Positions 1 through 8,144 are shown, numbered from the stretch's first letter. The stretch: 64,000 nucleotides of DNA from an uncultured Collinsella sp. (GCA_900541725.1 UQLB01000010.1:1-64000); one strand, 5' to 3'. The notes: generated by a model from the letters alone, not told the origin. A program made the numbers and translations.

Positions 1-135
1 AATCCAAGTTAGACCATTTCAAATGGTTCGATGTCTGCCCGGATGCGACACTGAATGTGTCCATCCTCGCAGTATCCGGTTCTCAAGGTGCACGCCTGGC
101 GGCTGGTCCGGTCCGACCGGGCCGCGCGGCAAGGA
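1..135 (-). other. possible rRNA operon leader (gene lies left of the window)
   Basis: Read on the minus strand, this stretch contains a CTTGAGAAC-type string followed by short imperfect stems, the style of sequence that precedes 16S or 23S rRNA in actinobacteria. It ends in a GACCATTT/AAATGGTC hairpin. No rRNA body is inside the window, so this is inference from the leader only. A 16S leader and a 16S-23S spacer cannot be told apart here. Confidence 0.3.
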
Positions 136-348
136 GATATATTGCCAGACCGCGAAGCCCTGTGGGACGTCAATTCCACTCTTCACAAGTCCTACACAAC
201 ATATTGCTTTCTATAGGTAATAGAAAGACTGGTGTGGATCTTCCGCACGTATCAGATGATGACCCTTTGGTTCAGGAATATATAGAGATCGGTCACCTGT
301 AAGTGTTTATCTACCCGCGCTTTTAGCAATGTAGACCAGCGCTTTCGA
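136..348. other. intergenic region, no gene recognised
   Basis: About 210 bases, more AT-rich than the surroundings, between the rplT terminator and the possible rRNA leader. It holds a small hairpin around 206-226 (CTTTCTAT/ATAGAAAG). If the rRNA operon inference is right, its promoter region should lie here on the minus strand. I see no convincing -35/-10 pair. The open frames crossing it have no recognisable protein character or clear ribosome-binding site. Confidence 0.35.
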
Positions 349-387
349 TAAAAAAAGAGGGAGCGCCGCGCACAACGCGACACTCCC
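349..387 (-). terminator. terminator of the infC-rpmI-rplT operon
   Basis: On the minus strand a 12-bp stem (arms 376-387 and 359-370, two G-U pairs) closes a five-base loop and is followed by a run of seven T after one C (350-356). It lies about 20 bases past the rplT stop codon. Confidence 0.88.
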
Positions 388-408
388 CTAGCGATTCAAG
401 AGAACCTA

Positions 409-768
409 TTAGGCCTCGAGAGCCTTCTTGGCGATGGTAGCCAGCTCGTTGAAGGACTCGATGTCCTCGTAAGCCATCTGAGCCAGGACCTTGCGGTCGA
501 GCTCGATGCCGGCAACCTTCAGGCCGTGCATGAACTGAGAGTAAGAGATGTCGTTCAGACGAGCAGCAGCGTTGATACGAGTGATCCAGAGAGAACGGAT
601 CTCGCGCTTCTTGTTGCGGCGATCACGATACTGATACTGCAGGGAGTGCTGGACCTGCTCTTTAGCATGCTTGTAAGTACGCGAAGCGGCACCGTAGTAA
701 CCCTTCGCACGGTGCATAACGGTACGGCGCTTCTTCTTGGCGGCAACAGCGCGCTTAATACGTGCCAT
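409..768 (-). CDS. rplT: 50S ribosomal protein L20
   Basis: Large-subunit ribosomal protein L20, needed early in 50S assembly. The 119-residue length and basic N-terminus (MARIKRAVAAKKKRR) are typical, as are the central RDRRNKKREIRSLW block and the C-terminal INAAARLNDISYSQFMHGL stretch. It is the last gene of the infC-rpmI-rplT operon and sits just before a strong terminator. In Firmicutes and E. coli L20 represses its own operon. The leader upstream of infC here could serve a similar role, which is inference. Confidence 0.98.
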   Translation of the reverse strand: MARIKRAVAAKKKRRTVMHRAKGYYGAASRTYKHAKEQVQHSLQYQYRDRRNKKREIRSLWITRINAAARLNDISYSQFMHGLKVAGIELDRKVLAQMAYEDIESFNELATIAKKALEA

Positions 769-814
769 GTTCTATCAACTCCTAGACGGTAAAACGAAAA
801 ACGGGAACGCGAAC

Positions 815-1006
815 TTAGGCGAGACGCGACTTGATGACCTTGCGGTCGGCAGCGGCGATCTCGGTCTCCTGACGGAAGCCACGCTTACGCTTGGTGGACT
901 TCTTGCTCAGGATGTGGCTCTTGAAAGCCTTGGCGCGCATAAGCTTGCCGGTACCAGTCTTGCGGAAACGCTTCTTGGTGCCGCTGTGGGACTTCATCTT
1001 AGGCAT
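815..1006 (-). CDS. rpmI: 50S ribosomal protein L35
   Basis: Small basic large-subunit protein of 63 residues, the usual size. It has the L35 signature MPKMKSHSGTKKRFRKTGTG at the N-terminus and a lysine/arginine-rich body. It lies between infC and rplT, 46 bases before rplT, in the classical infC-rpmI-rplT order, and is presumably co-transcribed from the infC leader promoter. Confidence 0.98.
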   Translation of the reverse strand: MPKMKSHSGTKKRFRKTGTGKLMRAKAFKSHILSKKSTKRKRGFRQETEIAAADRKVIKSRLA

Positions 1007-1038
1007 GAAATACTCCTTAATCGGTTACAGAACACTAG

Positions 1039-1593
1039 TTACTTGGTATCGCTTGCCGCTTTATCCTCATCGAAGGCGCCCTTAATCGGGGCGAGCAGCA
1101 TAAGCATGTTACGGCCTTCCATTTTAGGCTTGGACTCGACCGTAGCGTAAGGCTTGAGATCCTCGGCGAGACGCTCGAGAACGTTAAGGCCCTGCTCCGG
1201 GTGAGCCATCTCACGGCCGCGGAACATGATGGTGATCTTAACGCGTGCGCCCTTCTTGAGGAAACGCAGAACGTGGCCCTTCTTGGTCTCGTAGTCGCCA
1301 ACGTCGATCTTGGGTCGGAACTTCATTTCCTTGACCTCGACCTTGGACTGGTTCTTACGAGCAGCCTTGGCCTTCATGGCCTGCTGGTACTTGAACTTAC
1401 CGTAGTCCATGACCTTGCAGACCGGCGGCTCCGCGTTGGGAGCGATCTCGACCAGGTCGAGACCCTGATCGTCGGCGACGCGCTGGGCATCGCGGATGGC
1501 GAACAGGCCGAGCTGAGAGCCATCGACGCCAATCAAACGGCACGAAGATGCAGTAATCTCGTCGTTGATGCGGGTGTCATCAGACTTAGCTAT
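1039..1593 (-). CDS. infC: translation initiation factor IF-3, probable AUA start
   Basis: IF-3 binds the 30S subunit and checks the start codon-anticodon match. The N-domain (DDTRINDEI, then DLVEIAPNAEPPVCKVMDYG) and the C-domain (KEMKFRPKIDVGDYETK, ARVKITIMFRGRE) are both present. An ATG exists at 1608, but it overlaps the best ribosome-binding site, GGAGG. Eight bases beyond that site lies ATA (1591-1593), which gives a 184-residue protein beginning (M)AKSDDTRINDEI and aligning well with other IF-3 N-termini. IF-3 genes often use rare AUU-type starts so that IF-3 represses itself. AUA here would fit that, but the start is inferred. Confidence 0.95.
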   Translation of the reverse strand: MAKSDDTRINDEITASSCRLIGVDGSQLGLFAIRDAQRVADDQGLDLVEIAPNAEPPVCKVMDYGKFKYQQAMKAKAARKNQSKVEVKEMKFRPKIDVGDYETKKGHVLRFLKKGARVKITIMFRGREMAHPEQGLNVLERLAEDLKPYATVESKPKMEGRNMLMLLAPIKGAFDEDKAASDTK

Positions 1594-1612
1594 TTTCCCT
1601 ACCTCCATTCAT

Positions 1613-1646
1613 AAAAAAATAACCCGGCGCTTCTCAGCAACCAGGT
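1613..1646 (-). terminator. leader attenuator in front of infC
   Basis: On the minus strand, ACCTGG and CCGGGT (with an inner GCT-GAGA-AGC stem) form a hairpin followed by TA and seven T (1613-1619). It lies directly before the infC ribosome-binding site. A terminator placed between promoter and first gene indicates attenuation, as in L20/IF-3 leaders of other bacteria. Confidence 0.65.
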
Positions 1647-1723
1647 CGTACACATAGACATCCTCGATTTGAGGAAGAGAATCTAATTTGTATGACCAGT
1701 CAGCTGCTCATTGGCGCCAAAAG

Positions 1724-1745
1724 GTGGGAACCCTCGGGTTCCTCT
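1724..1745 (-). promoter_or_regulatory. upstream hairpin of the infC leader
   Basis: A GGAACC-ctcg-GGTTCC palindrome (1727-1742) lies about 80 bases upstream of the leader terminator on the infC transcript. It lacks a T-tract, so it is more likely part of a structured 5' leader than a terminator. Its function is unknown. Confidence 0.35.
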
Positions 1746-1810
1746 TTAGGGCATTGCGGGAACAACGCCTTGCGAATAATAACACGTACAGCGCGTTATC
1801 ACATTACGTA

Positions 1811-1878
1811 CACGAAAAAGGGGCCTTGACCCCCTTGAACGCTCGCTTGCATGTATGGTGCCCGAGGCGAGACTCGAA
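1811..1878 (-). repeat. duplicate of the tRNA-Leu 3' end plus terminator
   Basis: This 68-bp stretch is nearly identical to 1994-2062. It carries the last ~25 bases of the tRNA-Leu gene (T arm part, acceptor 3' strand, CCA) and the following GGGGG/CCCC stem with a T-run. The tRNA 5' part is missing, so no tRNA can be made from this copy. The 115 bases between copies are rich in short palindromes and have no gene. Confidence 0.8.
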
Positions 1879-1993
1879 GGGCCTTCGCTTCGCGAAGCCC
1901 CGGGCTTCGGGCGCGTGGCGCCCTCGCCACGCTCCGCTACAGACAGGCCACAGGCCTGTTTGCTTAACGCTTCGCGCGCTCACGCGAGTTCGG

Positions 1994-2034
1994 CACGAAA
2001 AAGGGGGCCGCAACCCCCTTGAACGCTCACTTGC
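1994..2034 (-). terminator. terminator of tRNA-Leu
   Basis: On the minus strand, just after the encoded CCA, AAGGGGG-TTGCGG-CCCCCTT is followed by TTT. The same structure, slightly altered, is present in the duplicate copy at 1811-1835. Confidence 0.75.
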
Positions 2035-2039
2035 ATGTA

Positions 2040-2126
2040 TGGTGCCCGAGGCGAGACTCGAACTCGCACGTTGTTGCCAACGGTGGATTTTGAGTCCACT
2101 GCGTCTGCCAATTCCGCCACTCGGGC
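2040..2126 (-). tRNA. tRNA-Leu, anticodon CAA
   Basis: An 87-base class II tRNA including encoded CCA. The acceptor pairs GCCCGAG with CTCGGGC, the discriminator base is A, and the anticodon stem GTGGA/TCCAC holds the loop CTCAAAA with anticodon CAA. A long variable arm and a GTTCGAGTC T-loop region are present. It reads UUG codons. Confidence 0.96.
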
Positions 2127-2165
2127 ACGCAATGCGTGAGTTAGTTTATCACAGCTTTCTACCGA

Positions 2166-3599
2166 TTAGTCCGAAAATGGAACTTCGAGCATTTCGATGA
2201 GTTCGACCGTGCGTAGCATCTCGCGCTGACGGCATCCGCGACCGTCGACCGAAGCCTCACCCATCTGGTTATCGTAAGGGTCCTCGCGCATGCCGTCGAA
2301 AGAGGGCTCAAACTCTGCCTGGAATCGATTGTTGGCCACCATACGCCATGGGTCGAGATTGCCAAAGTAGTGACGGCGGCGCCACTCCTCCCCCATCCTG
2401 TGAGCAGAAGATCCAAATGACACATCGGCGTTGAGCCAACCGGTCTGCGGCGTATAGAACTCTGCCCAGTCGTGCGACCCCACCGAATCGGGCGCAACGT
2501 ACAGGCCGCTCTGCCAACGGGCAGGCACGCCCGCGATACGGCACATGGTGATAAACGTGAGCACCATAACGCCGCAATCGCCGCGGAGCGAATGCGCGCA
2601 GTCATCGGCAATAGATCCCAAAAGCAAGTACGGCGGCTGATAGCGATAGTCGATATGCTGCGTCAGATAATCATAGATAGCACGAGCGCGATCGAGCGGA
2701 TCCTCGAGTCCGTCAACAACACCGGCCGTCAGCTGCTGCAGATACGGCGTGAATGCAATGTGCGGACGGTCCTCGGAAATATCCTCGGGCAGAGGCGCGT
2801 CCATACGCGGATGAACCGGAAGTGTGCCACCGTAGACATCACAATAAGCAGCATCGATGTGATAACGATAAGTCACCGAGAATGAGCGCTCACTCGAAGA
2901 AGACCACGAGGCGGTACGCGCCGAAGCGTTCGCGGGAGCAACAGCACCCTCCGGCGTCATGTCGAGAATCTCGACCCGAGACTGCTGACGGCAGGCAGCC
3001 GCGACGGGAAGCCAAGCGCAAACGGTCTCTCCCTCCAGAGCGCCGGGGACAGACACGGACGCTTTAAGCGTAATGACGCGAGCCAATCCGTTTTGTGACT
3101 CCATCTCCTTGAGCATCTCGTCGCGCAGTGCTATTCCGTCCGTAGAATCGGGACGCATGCCGGGGACCTCTTTGGGATATACGCGAAGCGAATCGAGGAA
3201 GTTGTCGAGAACGAACAGCTCGCCATCGATAAAGCGCCAGTCAATACGCTTACGGTCAATCAGATCGTCAAACTGCTCCTCGGTAAACTCAGGCCACTCC
3301 TCGCGAATCATCGCAATAGCTCGATCGCGCGACACCGAAAAATGAAGCGGCGTCTCAAGCATGCGATACCGCTCGGCACGAACGCAGGCAGCAAGCGAGG
3401 GATCGGGATCTTGGGCAAGTAGGCGGTCGCAAGCCTCAATAGCCTGCGAAAGATACCCCGCGTCCTTTAAACGCAGAATCTCGGGTGGCAAGCCAACATC
3501 TAGAAAACGGAAGTCATCATTGCAAACATCAACAGAGCAACCAACAGGACCCTCGTCAATAACCTTCCCATCCGAAGGCAGCACATTAATAACAGCCAT
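2166..3599 (-). CDS. transglutaminase-like domain protein
   Basis: A 477-residue protein with a C-terminal transglutaminase-core fold. The likely catalytic triad is visible: Cys in RGDCGVM, His in SHDWAEFY and Asp in NADVSFG. The region before it (RYHIDAAYCDVYGG, then DRARAIYDYLTQHIDYRY) matches bacterial transglutaminase-like proteins, which mostly act as thiol proteases or peptide-modifying enzymes. The N-terminal third has a short helical, TPR-like stretch and no signal peptide, so it is probably cytoplasmic. The start at 3599 has GGAG about seven bases upstream; open frame continues further 5' without a good ribosome-binding site. Substrate unknown. Confidence 0.82.
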   Translation of the reverse strand: MAVINVLPSDGKVIDEGPVGCSVDVCNDDFRFLDVGLPPEILRLKDAGYLSQAIEACDRLLAQDPDPSLAACVRAERYRMLETPLHFSVSRDRAIAMIREEWPEFTEEQFDDLIDRKRIDWRFIDGELFVLDNFLDSLRVYPKEVPGMRPDSTDGIALRDEMLKEMESQNGLARVITLKASVSVPGALEGETVCAWLPVAAACRQQSRVEILDMTPEGAVAPANASARTASWSSSSERSFSVTYRYHIDAAYCDVYGGTLPVHPRMDAPLPEDISEDRPHIAFTPYLQQLTAGVVDGLEDPLDRARAIYDYLTQHIDYRYQPPYLLLGSIADDCAHSLRGDCGVMVLTFITMCRIAGVPARWQSGLYVAPDSVGSHDWAEFYTPQTGWLNADVSFGSSAHRMGEEWRRRHYFGNLDPWRMVANNRFQAEFEPSFDGMREDPYDNQMGEASVDGRGCRQREMLRTVELIEMLEVPFSD

Positions 3600-3706
3600 A
3601 CCAAACTCCAAGTCATTAGAACTCTTGAAGTCCATTGTAGCGAGATAAAAAGAAAGCCCCAATAAAGGAACCCTCAACACCGATAAACGGTACCTATAAA
3701 AAATGA

Positions 3707-3794
3707 ATTCAGCCCAGTAACCCTGTGGCGAGTTAACGAAGGAGGCCCCGTTCACCCGAAGCTTTTCCCATTGCGCGACTTCTGGCAAAGCCAG
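3707..3794. repeat. tandem repeat copy A (degenerate)
   Basis: First of two related ~87-bp units, the second at 3806-3891, spaced 99 bp. Shared blocks are ATTCAG, GTAACCCTG, TTAA-CGAAGGA-GCCCCGT and GCGACTTCTGGC-AAGCCAG. Copy A lacks the long right arm that turns copy B into a large palindrome. Confidence 0.75.
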
Positions 3795-3805
3795 TAGCCA
3801 CCTTA

Positions 3806-3891
3806 ATTCAGACTCGTAACCCTGCGGCGTTAAACGAAGGAAGCCCCGTCTCCCGGAACTGTTTCCTTGGCGCGACTTCTGGCGAAGCCAG
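3806..3891. repeat. tandem repeat copy B
   Basis: Second unit of the pair described at 3707-3794. It forms the left half of the 92-base palindrome at 3839-3930. No coding sense is apparent. Confidence 0.75.
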
Positions 3892-3930
3892 GTGAGCGCA
3901 AAGGAAACAGCGTAGGGAGACGGGGCTTCC
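3839..3930 (-). repeat. 92-base palindrome downstream of fba
   Basis: Outer arms of 16 bp (GGAAGCCCCGTCTCCC and its exact complement, 3839-3854 and 3915-3930) enclose a second stem (CTGTTTCCTT with AAGGAAACAG) and an inner CTGGC-gaa-GCCAG hairpin. It lies 20 bases past the fba stop on the fba transcript. It may act as a terminator or 3' stabiliser, though the T-rich run that follows is weak. Confidence 0.8.
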
Positions 3931-3950
3931 GGTGGGAAGTTTAGCGACGC

Positions 3951-4817
3951 TTACGCCTTGTTGACGGAGCCAAACTCCTCCATGAGCTCCTTGGTGCGAG
4001 CAACGATGGCGTCGCGACCAGGCTTGAGGAGCTTGCGGGGGTCAAAGCCCTTGCCCTGCTGATCCTTGCCAGCCTCGATGTACTCGCGGACGCCCTTGGC
4101 GAAGACGAGCTGCAGGTCGGTGTTGACGTTGATCTTGGAGATGCCCAGGGAGATGGCCTTCTTGATCTGATCCTCGGGGATGCCGGTGCCACCGTGCAGG
4201 ACGAGGGGCAGGTCGCCGGTCTGAGCCTTGATCTCGCCCAGGCGCTCGAAGGAAAGGCCAGCCCAGTCGGCAGGGTACACGCCGTGGATGTTGCCGATAC
4301 CGCAGGCGAGGAAGTCGACGCCCAGGTCAGCAATCTGCTTGCACTCAGCAGGATCAGCGAGCTCGCCGCTGGAGGTCACGCCGTCCTCGGTGCCGCCGAT
4401 GCCGCCGACCTCGGCCTCGATGGACATGCCCTTGGAGTGGGCAAGCTCAACGAGCTCCTTGGTGCGGTCGAGGTTAAGCTGGAAGGTCTCCTCGTGAGAG
4501 CCGTCATACATGATGGACGTGAAGCCGGCCTCGATGCACTTGAAGCAGTCCTCGTAGGAACCGTGATCGAGGTGAAGGGCGACGGGAACGGTAACGCCCG
4601 TGGCCTCGACGGCAGCCTTGACCATGTCGGCGCAGACCTTGAAACCACCCATCCACTTAGCGGCACCAGCGGTGCACTGAAGGATCAGCGGAGACTTGGC
4701 CTCCTCGGCGGCCTGGAGAATAGCCAGGGTCCACTCGAGGTTGTTGGTGTTGAAGGCACCAAGACCGTACTTGCCGGCCTCGGCCTTCTTGAGCATGTCT
4801 GCTGCGTTGACGAGCAT
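3951..4817 (-). CDS. fba: class II fructose-bisphosphate aldolase
   Basis: Zinc-dependent aldolase cleaving fructose 1,6-bisphosphate into DHAP and glyceraldehyde 3-phosphate in glycolysis. The 288-residue protein has the metal-site motif LHLDHGSYEDCFKCIEAG, IMYDGSHE, and the phosphate-binding motifs LVLHGGTGIPED and KINVNTDLQ. The start at 4817 (MLVNAADML) has GGAGG eight bases upstream. The frame stays open upstream, but that stretch has no aldolase character. It is a single gene with a large palindrome after the stop codon. Catalysis on tagatose 1,6-bisphosphate cannot be excluded by eye. Confidence 0.95.
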   Translation of the reverse strand: MLVNAADMLKKAEAGKYGLGAFNTNNLEWTLAILQAAEEAKSPLILQCTAGAAKWMGGFKVCADMVKAAVEATGVTVPVALHLDHGSYEDCFKCIEAGFTSIMYDGSHEETFQLNLDRTKELVELAHSKGMSIEAEVGGIGGTEDGVTSSGELADPAECKQIADLGVDFLACGIGNIHGVYPADWAGLSFERLGEIKAQTGDLPLVLHGGTGIPEDQIKKAISLGISKINVNTDLQLVFAKGVREYIEAGKDQQGKGFDPRKLLKPGRDAIVARTKELMEEFGSVNKA

Positions 4818-5011
4818 AAAAGAAACCTCCTGTAAGGTTGCTCCGATAACGCCTGAGATTTTACCACGACATACCCGAGCATAAACGTTCGTTTGTTCAC
4901 GAATACCATCCGATTGGACAATTTTTGACCGTTTGCCCCACAGAATCGACCCACTGGGGAAAATAGCTTGACGATTGAGCGGTCTTCGTGGTTCGAAAGA
5001 CGGCTTCGAGC

Positions 5012-5695
5012 CTACATCTGCATAAACGGATTCTGCATAAGTTCGCGCGCCATCGTGGTCGAATCGCCATGGCCCGTCAAGCAAACGGTATCGGGCGGAA
5101 GCGTCTTGGCAAGTTTGGAGAGCGAGCGCATAATCGCCGCCTCGTCACCGCCGGAAAGATCGGTACGACCGTGGCTGCCCGGGAAAAGCGTGTCGCCCAC
5201 AAAGGCGATGTTCCCCTGCTCGGTCGCGGCGAACAGGACGATGCCGCCCGGCGTATGCCCCGGCGTCTCGATCACCTGCAGGCAGATATCGCCCAATTCA
5301 ATCGTATCGCCCTCGGCAAGCAGCCGCGTCGGCTCGCCCGGATCGGGCGTCTCAATACCCCACATGGCGCGCTGCTCCTCGATATTTGCGCGAGGCACCG
5401 TCACGTCCTTAGCGCACAACTCATATAGTGCGCTGTCGCCAACGACAGCTCGAACCCCGGCGACCCCGCCAACATGGTCGGCATGACCGTGCGTGCAGAC
5501 AGAGCCGAGTACGCGAACCTCGGGATGCGCGGTGCGGATATGCTCCACAAGACGCTCGCCCTCCCACGCCGGATCGACGATTAAGCACTCGTCATTCGAA
5601 ATCACGACGTAACTGTTGGTCTGAATCGGGCCGTTGACGAGTGCCTCAATCGAAGCTGCACCTCGGGGTGTCAGGTCCAAAGTCATATCGCCCAT
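5012..5695 (-). CDS. MBL-fold metallo-hydrolase, glyoxalase II-like
   Basis: A 227-residue metallo-beta-lactamase-fold hydrolase. The metal ligands are in THGHADHVGG, the ETPGHTPGG stretch, FVGDTLFPGSHGRTD and a C-terminal TGHGD. This layout matches the small glyoxalase II-like subfamily that hydrolyses thioesters such as S-lactoylglutathione or related thiols, but substrate is unproven. Two ATGs lie close together. The second (5695) has AAGGAGG at an eight-base spacing, while the first (5701) would sit almost on top of it. It follows rel in the same direction, with a terminator hairpin between them. Confidence 0.88.
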   Translation of the reverse strand: MGDMTLDLTPRGAASIEALVNGPIQTNSYVVISNDECLIVDPAWEGERLVEHIRTAHPEVRVLGSVCTHGHADHVGGVAGVRAVVGDSALYELCAKDVTVPRANIEEQRAMWGIETPDPGEPTRLLAEGDTIELGDICLQVIETPGHTPGGIVLFAATEQGNIAFVGDTLFPGSHGRTDLSGGDEAAIMRSLSKLAKTLPPDTVCLTGHGDSTTMARELMQNPFMQM

Positions 5696-5711
5696 GCGCA
5701 TACCCTCCTTC

Positions 5712-5750
5712 TAAAATACGTTCGAGGCACCAAACGATGCCTCGAACGTA
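5712..5750 (-). terminator. terminator between rel and the MBL hydrolase
   Basis: A perfect 13-bp stem (TACGTTCGAGGCA, 5717-5729, with 5738-5750) and an eight-base loop. On the minus strand it is followed by TTTTAG. It would reduce read-through from rel into the hydrolase gene, whose ribosome-binding site begins just beyond. Confidence 0.7.
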
Positions 5751-5783
5751 ACCAATATCTATGATGCTGAGAGGCTCTCGCAC

Positions 5784-8144
5784 CTACACACGGCGCTTGA
5801 GCTGAGCTCCGCCTTCGCCGGGCATAAGACGGCGAGCGTCGTAGACCGAATCGACACTGCTGATGGAAGCCAGCAGCGGATCCAGACCGCTCGCGTCCGA
5901 GATCTCGACCATAAAGCGCAGGGTTGCAATACCCTCGCGGTTGGTCGACGTGGCGGCAGAAAGGATATTGCCGCCCGCATCGCCAATGGCAATGGTGACA
6001 TCCTTGAGCAGGCCCATGCGGTCCAGGCACTCGACCACGATCTCGACCTGGAAGAGGGTGTCGGCAGCGCCGTCCCACTCCACATCGATCATGCGCTCGG
6101 GATGTTCCATAAGACCCTTGACGTTGGGGCAGTTGGCGCGATGCACCGAAACGCCACGACCGCGCGTGATGAAGCCGACGATGTCGTCGCCCGTCACGGG
6201 GTTGCAGCAATGAGCCAGACGGACCAGCAGGCCGCTGTTGCTCTCGCCCTTGACGATAATGCCGTTACTAGCGCTCTTGCCGCGCTTTTGCGGCTTGCGG
6301 TTGGAGCCGCGAGCAGGCTGCTTCACGACCTCGGCGATAGCCTCGGCCTTGGTGAGCTGTTCCTCGGGCTTGGGGTCCAAGATTTGCTCGACCTTATTGC
6401 CCACAGCGCGCGGGGCAACCTTGCCGGCGCCGACGGCGGCAAACAGGTCCTCGAGCTGCTTGAAGTTAAACTGCTCCGCCACGGCGTTGAGTGCACGCGT
6501 CGAACGCGGCGTAGAAATGCCATAGCCACGCTTACGCAGGTCCTTGGCCAGCATATCGCGACCGGCGGCAGCGTCGTCGTCCTTGGTCGCAGCGGCAAAA
6601 TAGCGGCGGATCTTTGACTTGGCGGAAGGTGTCTTAACGATCTTGAGCCAATCGCGCGACGGCTTGGAACTCTTGTTAGTCAGGATTTCAACGCGGTCGC
6701 CCGTCTTGATCTCGTGCGTGAGCGGAGCCACCGCACCGTTGATTTTGGCGCCGACGCAATGGTTTCCCACCTCGGTATGAACGGCATAGGCAAAGTCGAG
6801 CGGCGTGGAGCCGGCACGAAGCGCCATGACCTCGCCTTTGGGCGTGAAGACAAAGATCTCCTGATCGAACAGATCGACCTTCAGCGAGTGCAGGTATTCC
6901 TTGGCGTCGGTAATCTCATCAGACGCTGCCCAATCGAGCGAATGTTTGAGCCAGTTAATCTGGTCGTCCAAACGTTGAGCGTCATTGGTCTTGGAAGCAG
7001 ACGATCCGCCCGATTTCTTATACAGCCAGTGGGCGGCAATGCCGTACTCGGCCTGCTCATGCATCTCGTAGGTTCGAATCTGAATCTCGAGTGGGCGGGC
7101 CGTGGGGCCGATAACCGTCGTGTGAAGCGACTGGTAGCTATTGACCTTGGGCATGGCGATATAGTCTTTAAAGCGACCGGGCATGGGGTGCCATAGTGTG
7201 TGCACCGCGCCGAGCGTGGAGTAACAATCGCGCACCGAATGGGTAATAACGCGCAGCGCCACCAGATCGTAGATCTCGGAGAACTCCTTGCCCTTGCGCT
7301 TCATCTTTTGGTAGATGGACCAATAGTGCTTGGAACGGCCGTTGATCTGGAAGTCTTCCAGGCCAATGCGGTTGAGCTCGTCGGTGAGCGTCTTGATGGT
7401 CTCGGCCAGATAGCGCTCGCGAACCTCGCGCGACTCAGCCACCATGCGCGCGATGCGCTGGTAGGCGTCGGGCTCAAGGTAGAAGAAGGACAGGTCCTCG
7501 AGCTCCCATTTAATGGAGCTCATGCCCAGACGGTCGGCCAGGGGCGCATACACGTCCATGGTCTCGCGAGCCTTAAACAGGCGACGATCCTCGCGCAGGG
7601 CTGCAAGGGTGCGCATGTTGTGCAGACGGTCGGCAAGCTTAACGATAATGACGCGGATGTCCTTGGACATGGCGAGGAACATCTTGCGCAGCGTAAGCGC
7701 CTGCTTCTCGTCCATGCTGTCGACTTCGATGTTGGTGAGCTTGGTCACGCCATCGACGAGCTCGGCCACCGTATCGCCAAACAGGCCGGAAACATCGGCA
7801 AGCGAGGTCTCGGTATCCTCGACGGTATCGTGTAGCAGCGCGGCGCACACCACATCGCAGTCCATCTTGAGGTCGGCCAGAATGATAGCCACCTCGACGG
7901 GATGGTTGATGTACATCTCACCCGAGCGCCGCTTTTGGTTGCAGTGCTTCTCGGCGGCAAAGCAATAGGCCTGCTCCACCTTGGAGAAGTCGTCCTCATT
8001 CATATATTTGAGGCACAGGCGCTCCAGCTTGTCGTAGCTGTCCGCCATAATCTCGGGCGGCAGCTCATCGGCATGCTTATAGTGCTCCATCTCCGAGAAC
8101 GGCTGGAGGGTGGAATCATGGGCGGTACGGGCTGCGGCATCCAT
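5784..8144 (-). CDS. rel: bifunctional (p)ppGpp synthetase/hydrolase
   Basis: Full-length RelA/SpoT homologue of 786 residues controlling the stringent response. The HD hydrolase domain keeps HDTVEDT (105-111) and the downstream ADRLHNMRT block. The synthetase domain keeps GRFKDYIAMPKVNSYQSLHT and the EIQIRT strand. TGS follows (DIFVFTPKGEV-like stretch, about 425-490), then the zinc-finger-type region with HCCNP, and a C-terminal ACT domain. Both catalytic halves look intact, so synthesis and hydrolysis are expected. The GGGGA-type ribosome-binding site supports the ATG at 8144. It begins 15 bases after the recJ-helicase fusion gene and is probably co-transcribed with it. Confidence 0.96.
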   Translation of the reverse strand: MDAAARTAHDSTLQPFSEMEHYKHADELPPEIMADSYDKLERLCLKYMNEDDFSKVEQAYCFAAEKHCNQKRRSGEMYINHPVEVAIILADLKMDCDVVCAALLHDTVEDTETSLADVSGLFGDTVAELVDGVTKLTNIEVDSMDEKQALTLRKMFLAMSKDIRVIIVKLADRLHNMRTLAALREDRRLFKARETMDVYAPLADRLGMSSIKWELEDLSFFYLEPDAYQRIARMVAESREVRERYLAETIKTLTDELNRIGLEDFQINGRSKHYWSIYQKMKRKGKEFSEIYDLVALRVITHSVRDCYSTLGAVHTLWHPMPGRFKDYIAMPKVNSYQSLHTTVIGPTARPLEIQIRTYEMHEQAEYGIAAHWLYKKSGGSSASKTNDAQRLDDQINWLKHSLDWAASDEITDAKEYLHSLKVDLFDQEIFVFTPKGEVMALRAGSTPLDFAYAVHTEVGNHCVGAKINGAVAPLTHEIKTGDRVEILTNKSSKPSRDWLKIVKTPSAKSKIRRYFAAATKDDDAAAGRDMLAKDLRKRGYGISTPRSTRALNAVAEQFNFKQLEDLFAAVGAGKVAPRAVGNKVEQILDPKPEEQLTKAEAIAEVVKQPARGSNRKPQKRGKSASNGIIVKGESNSGLLVRLAHCCNPVTGDDIVGFITRGRGVSVHRANCPNVKGLMEHPERMIDVEWDGAADTLFQVEIVVECLDRMGLLKDVTIAIGDAGGNILSAATSTNREGIATLRFMVEISDASGLDPLLASISSVDSVYDARRLMPGEGGAQLKRRV

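Noticed and set aside
57..302. Small protein of about 80 residues near the left edge
   Set aside because: No ribosome-binding site or recognisable protein pattern. The minus strand looks like an rRNA leader.
1878..1993. Prophage or integrative element between the tRNA repeats
   Set aside because: Only 115 bases lie between the copies and no integrase gene is present, so at most an old remnant site.
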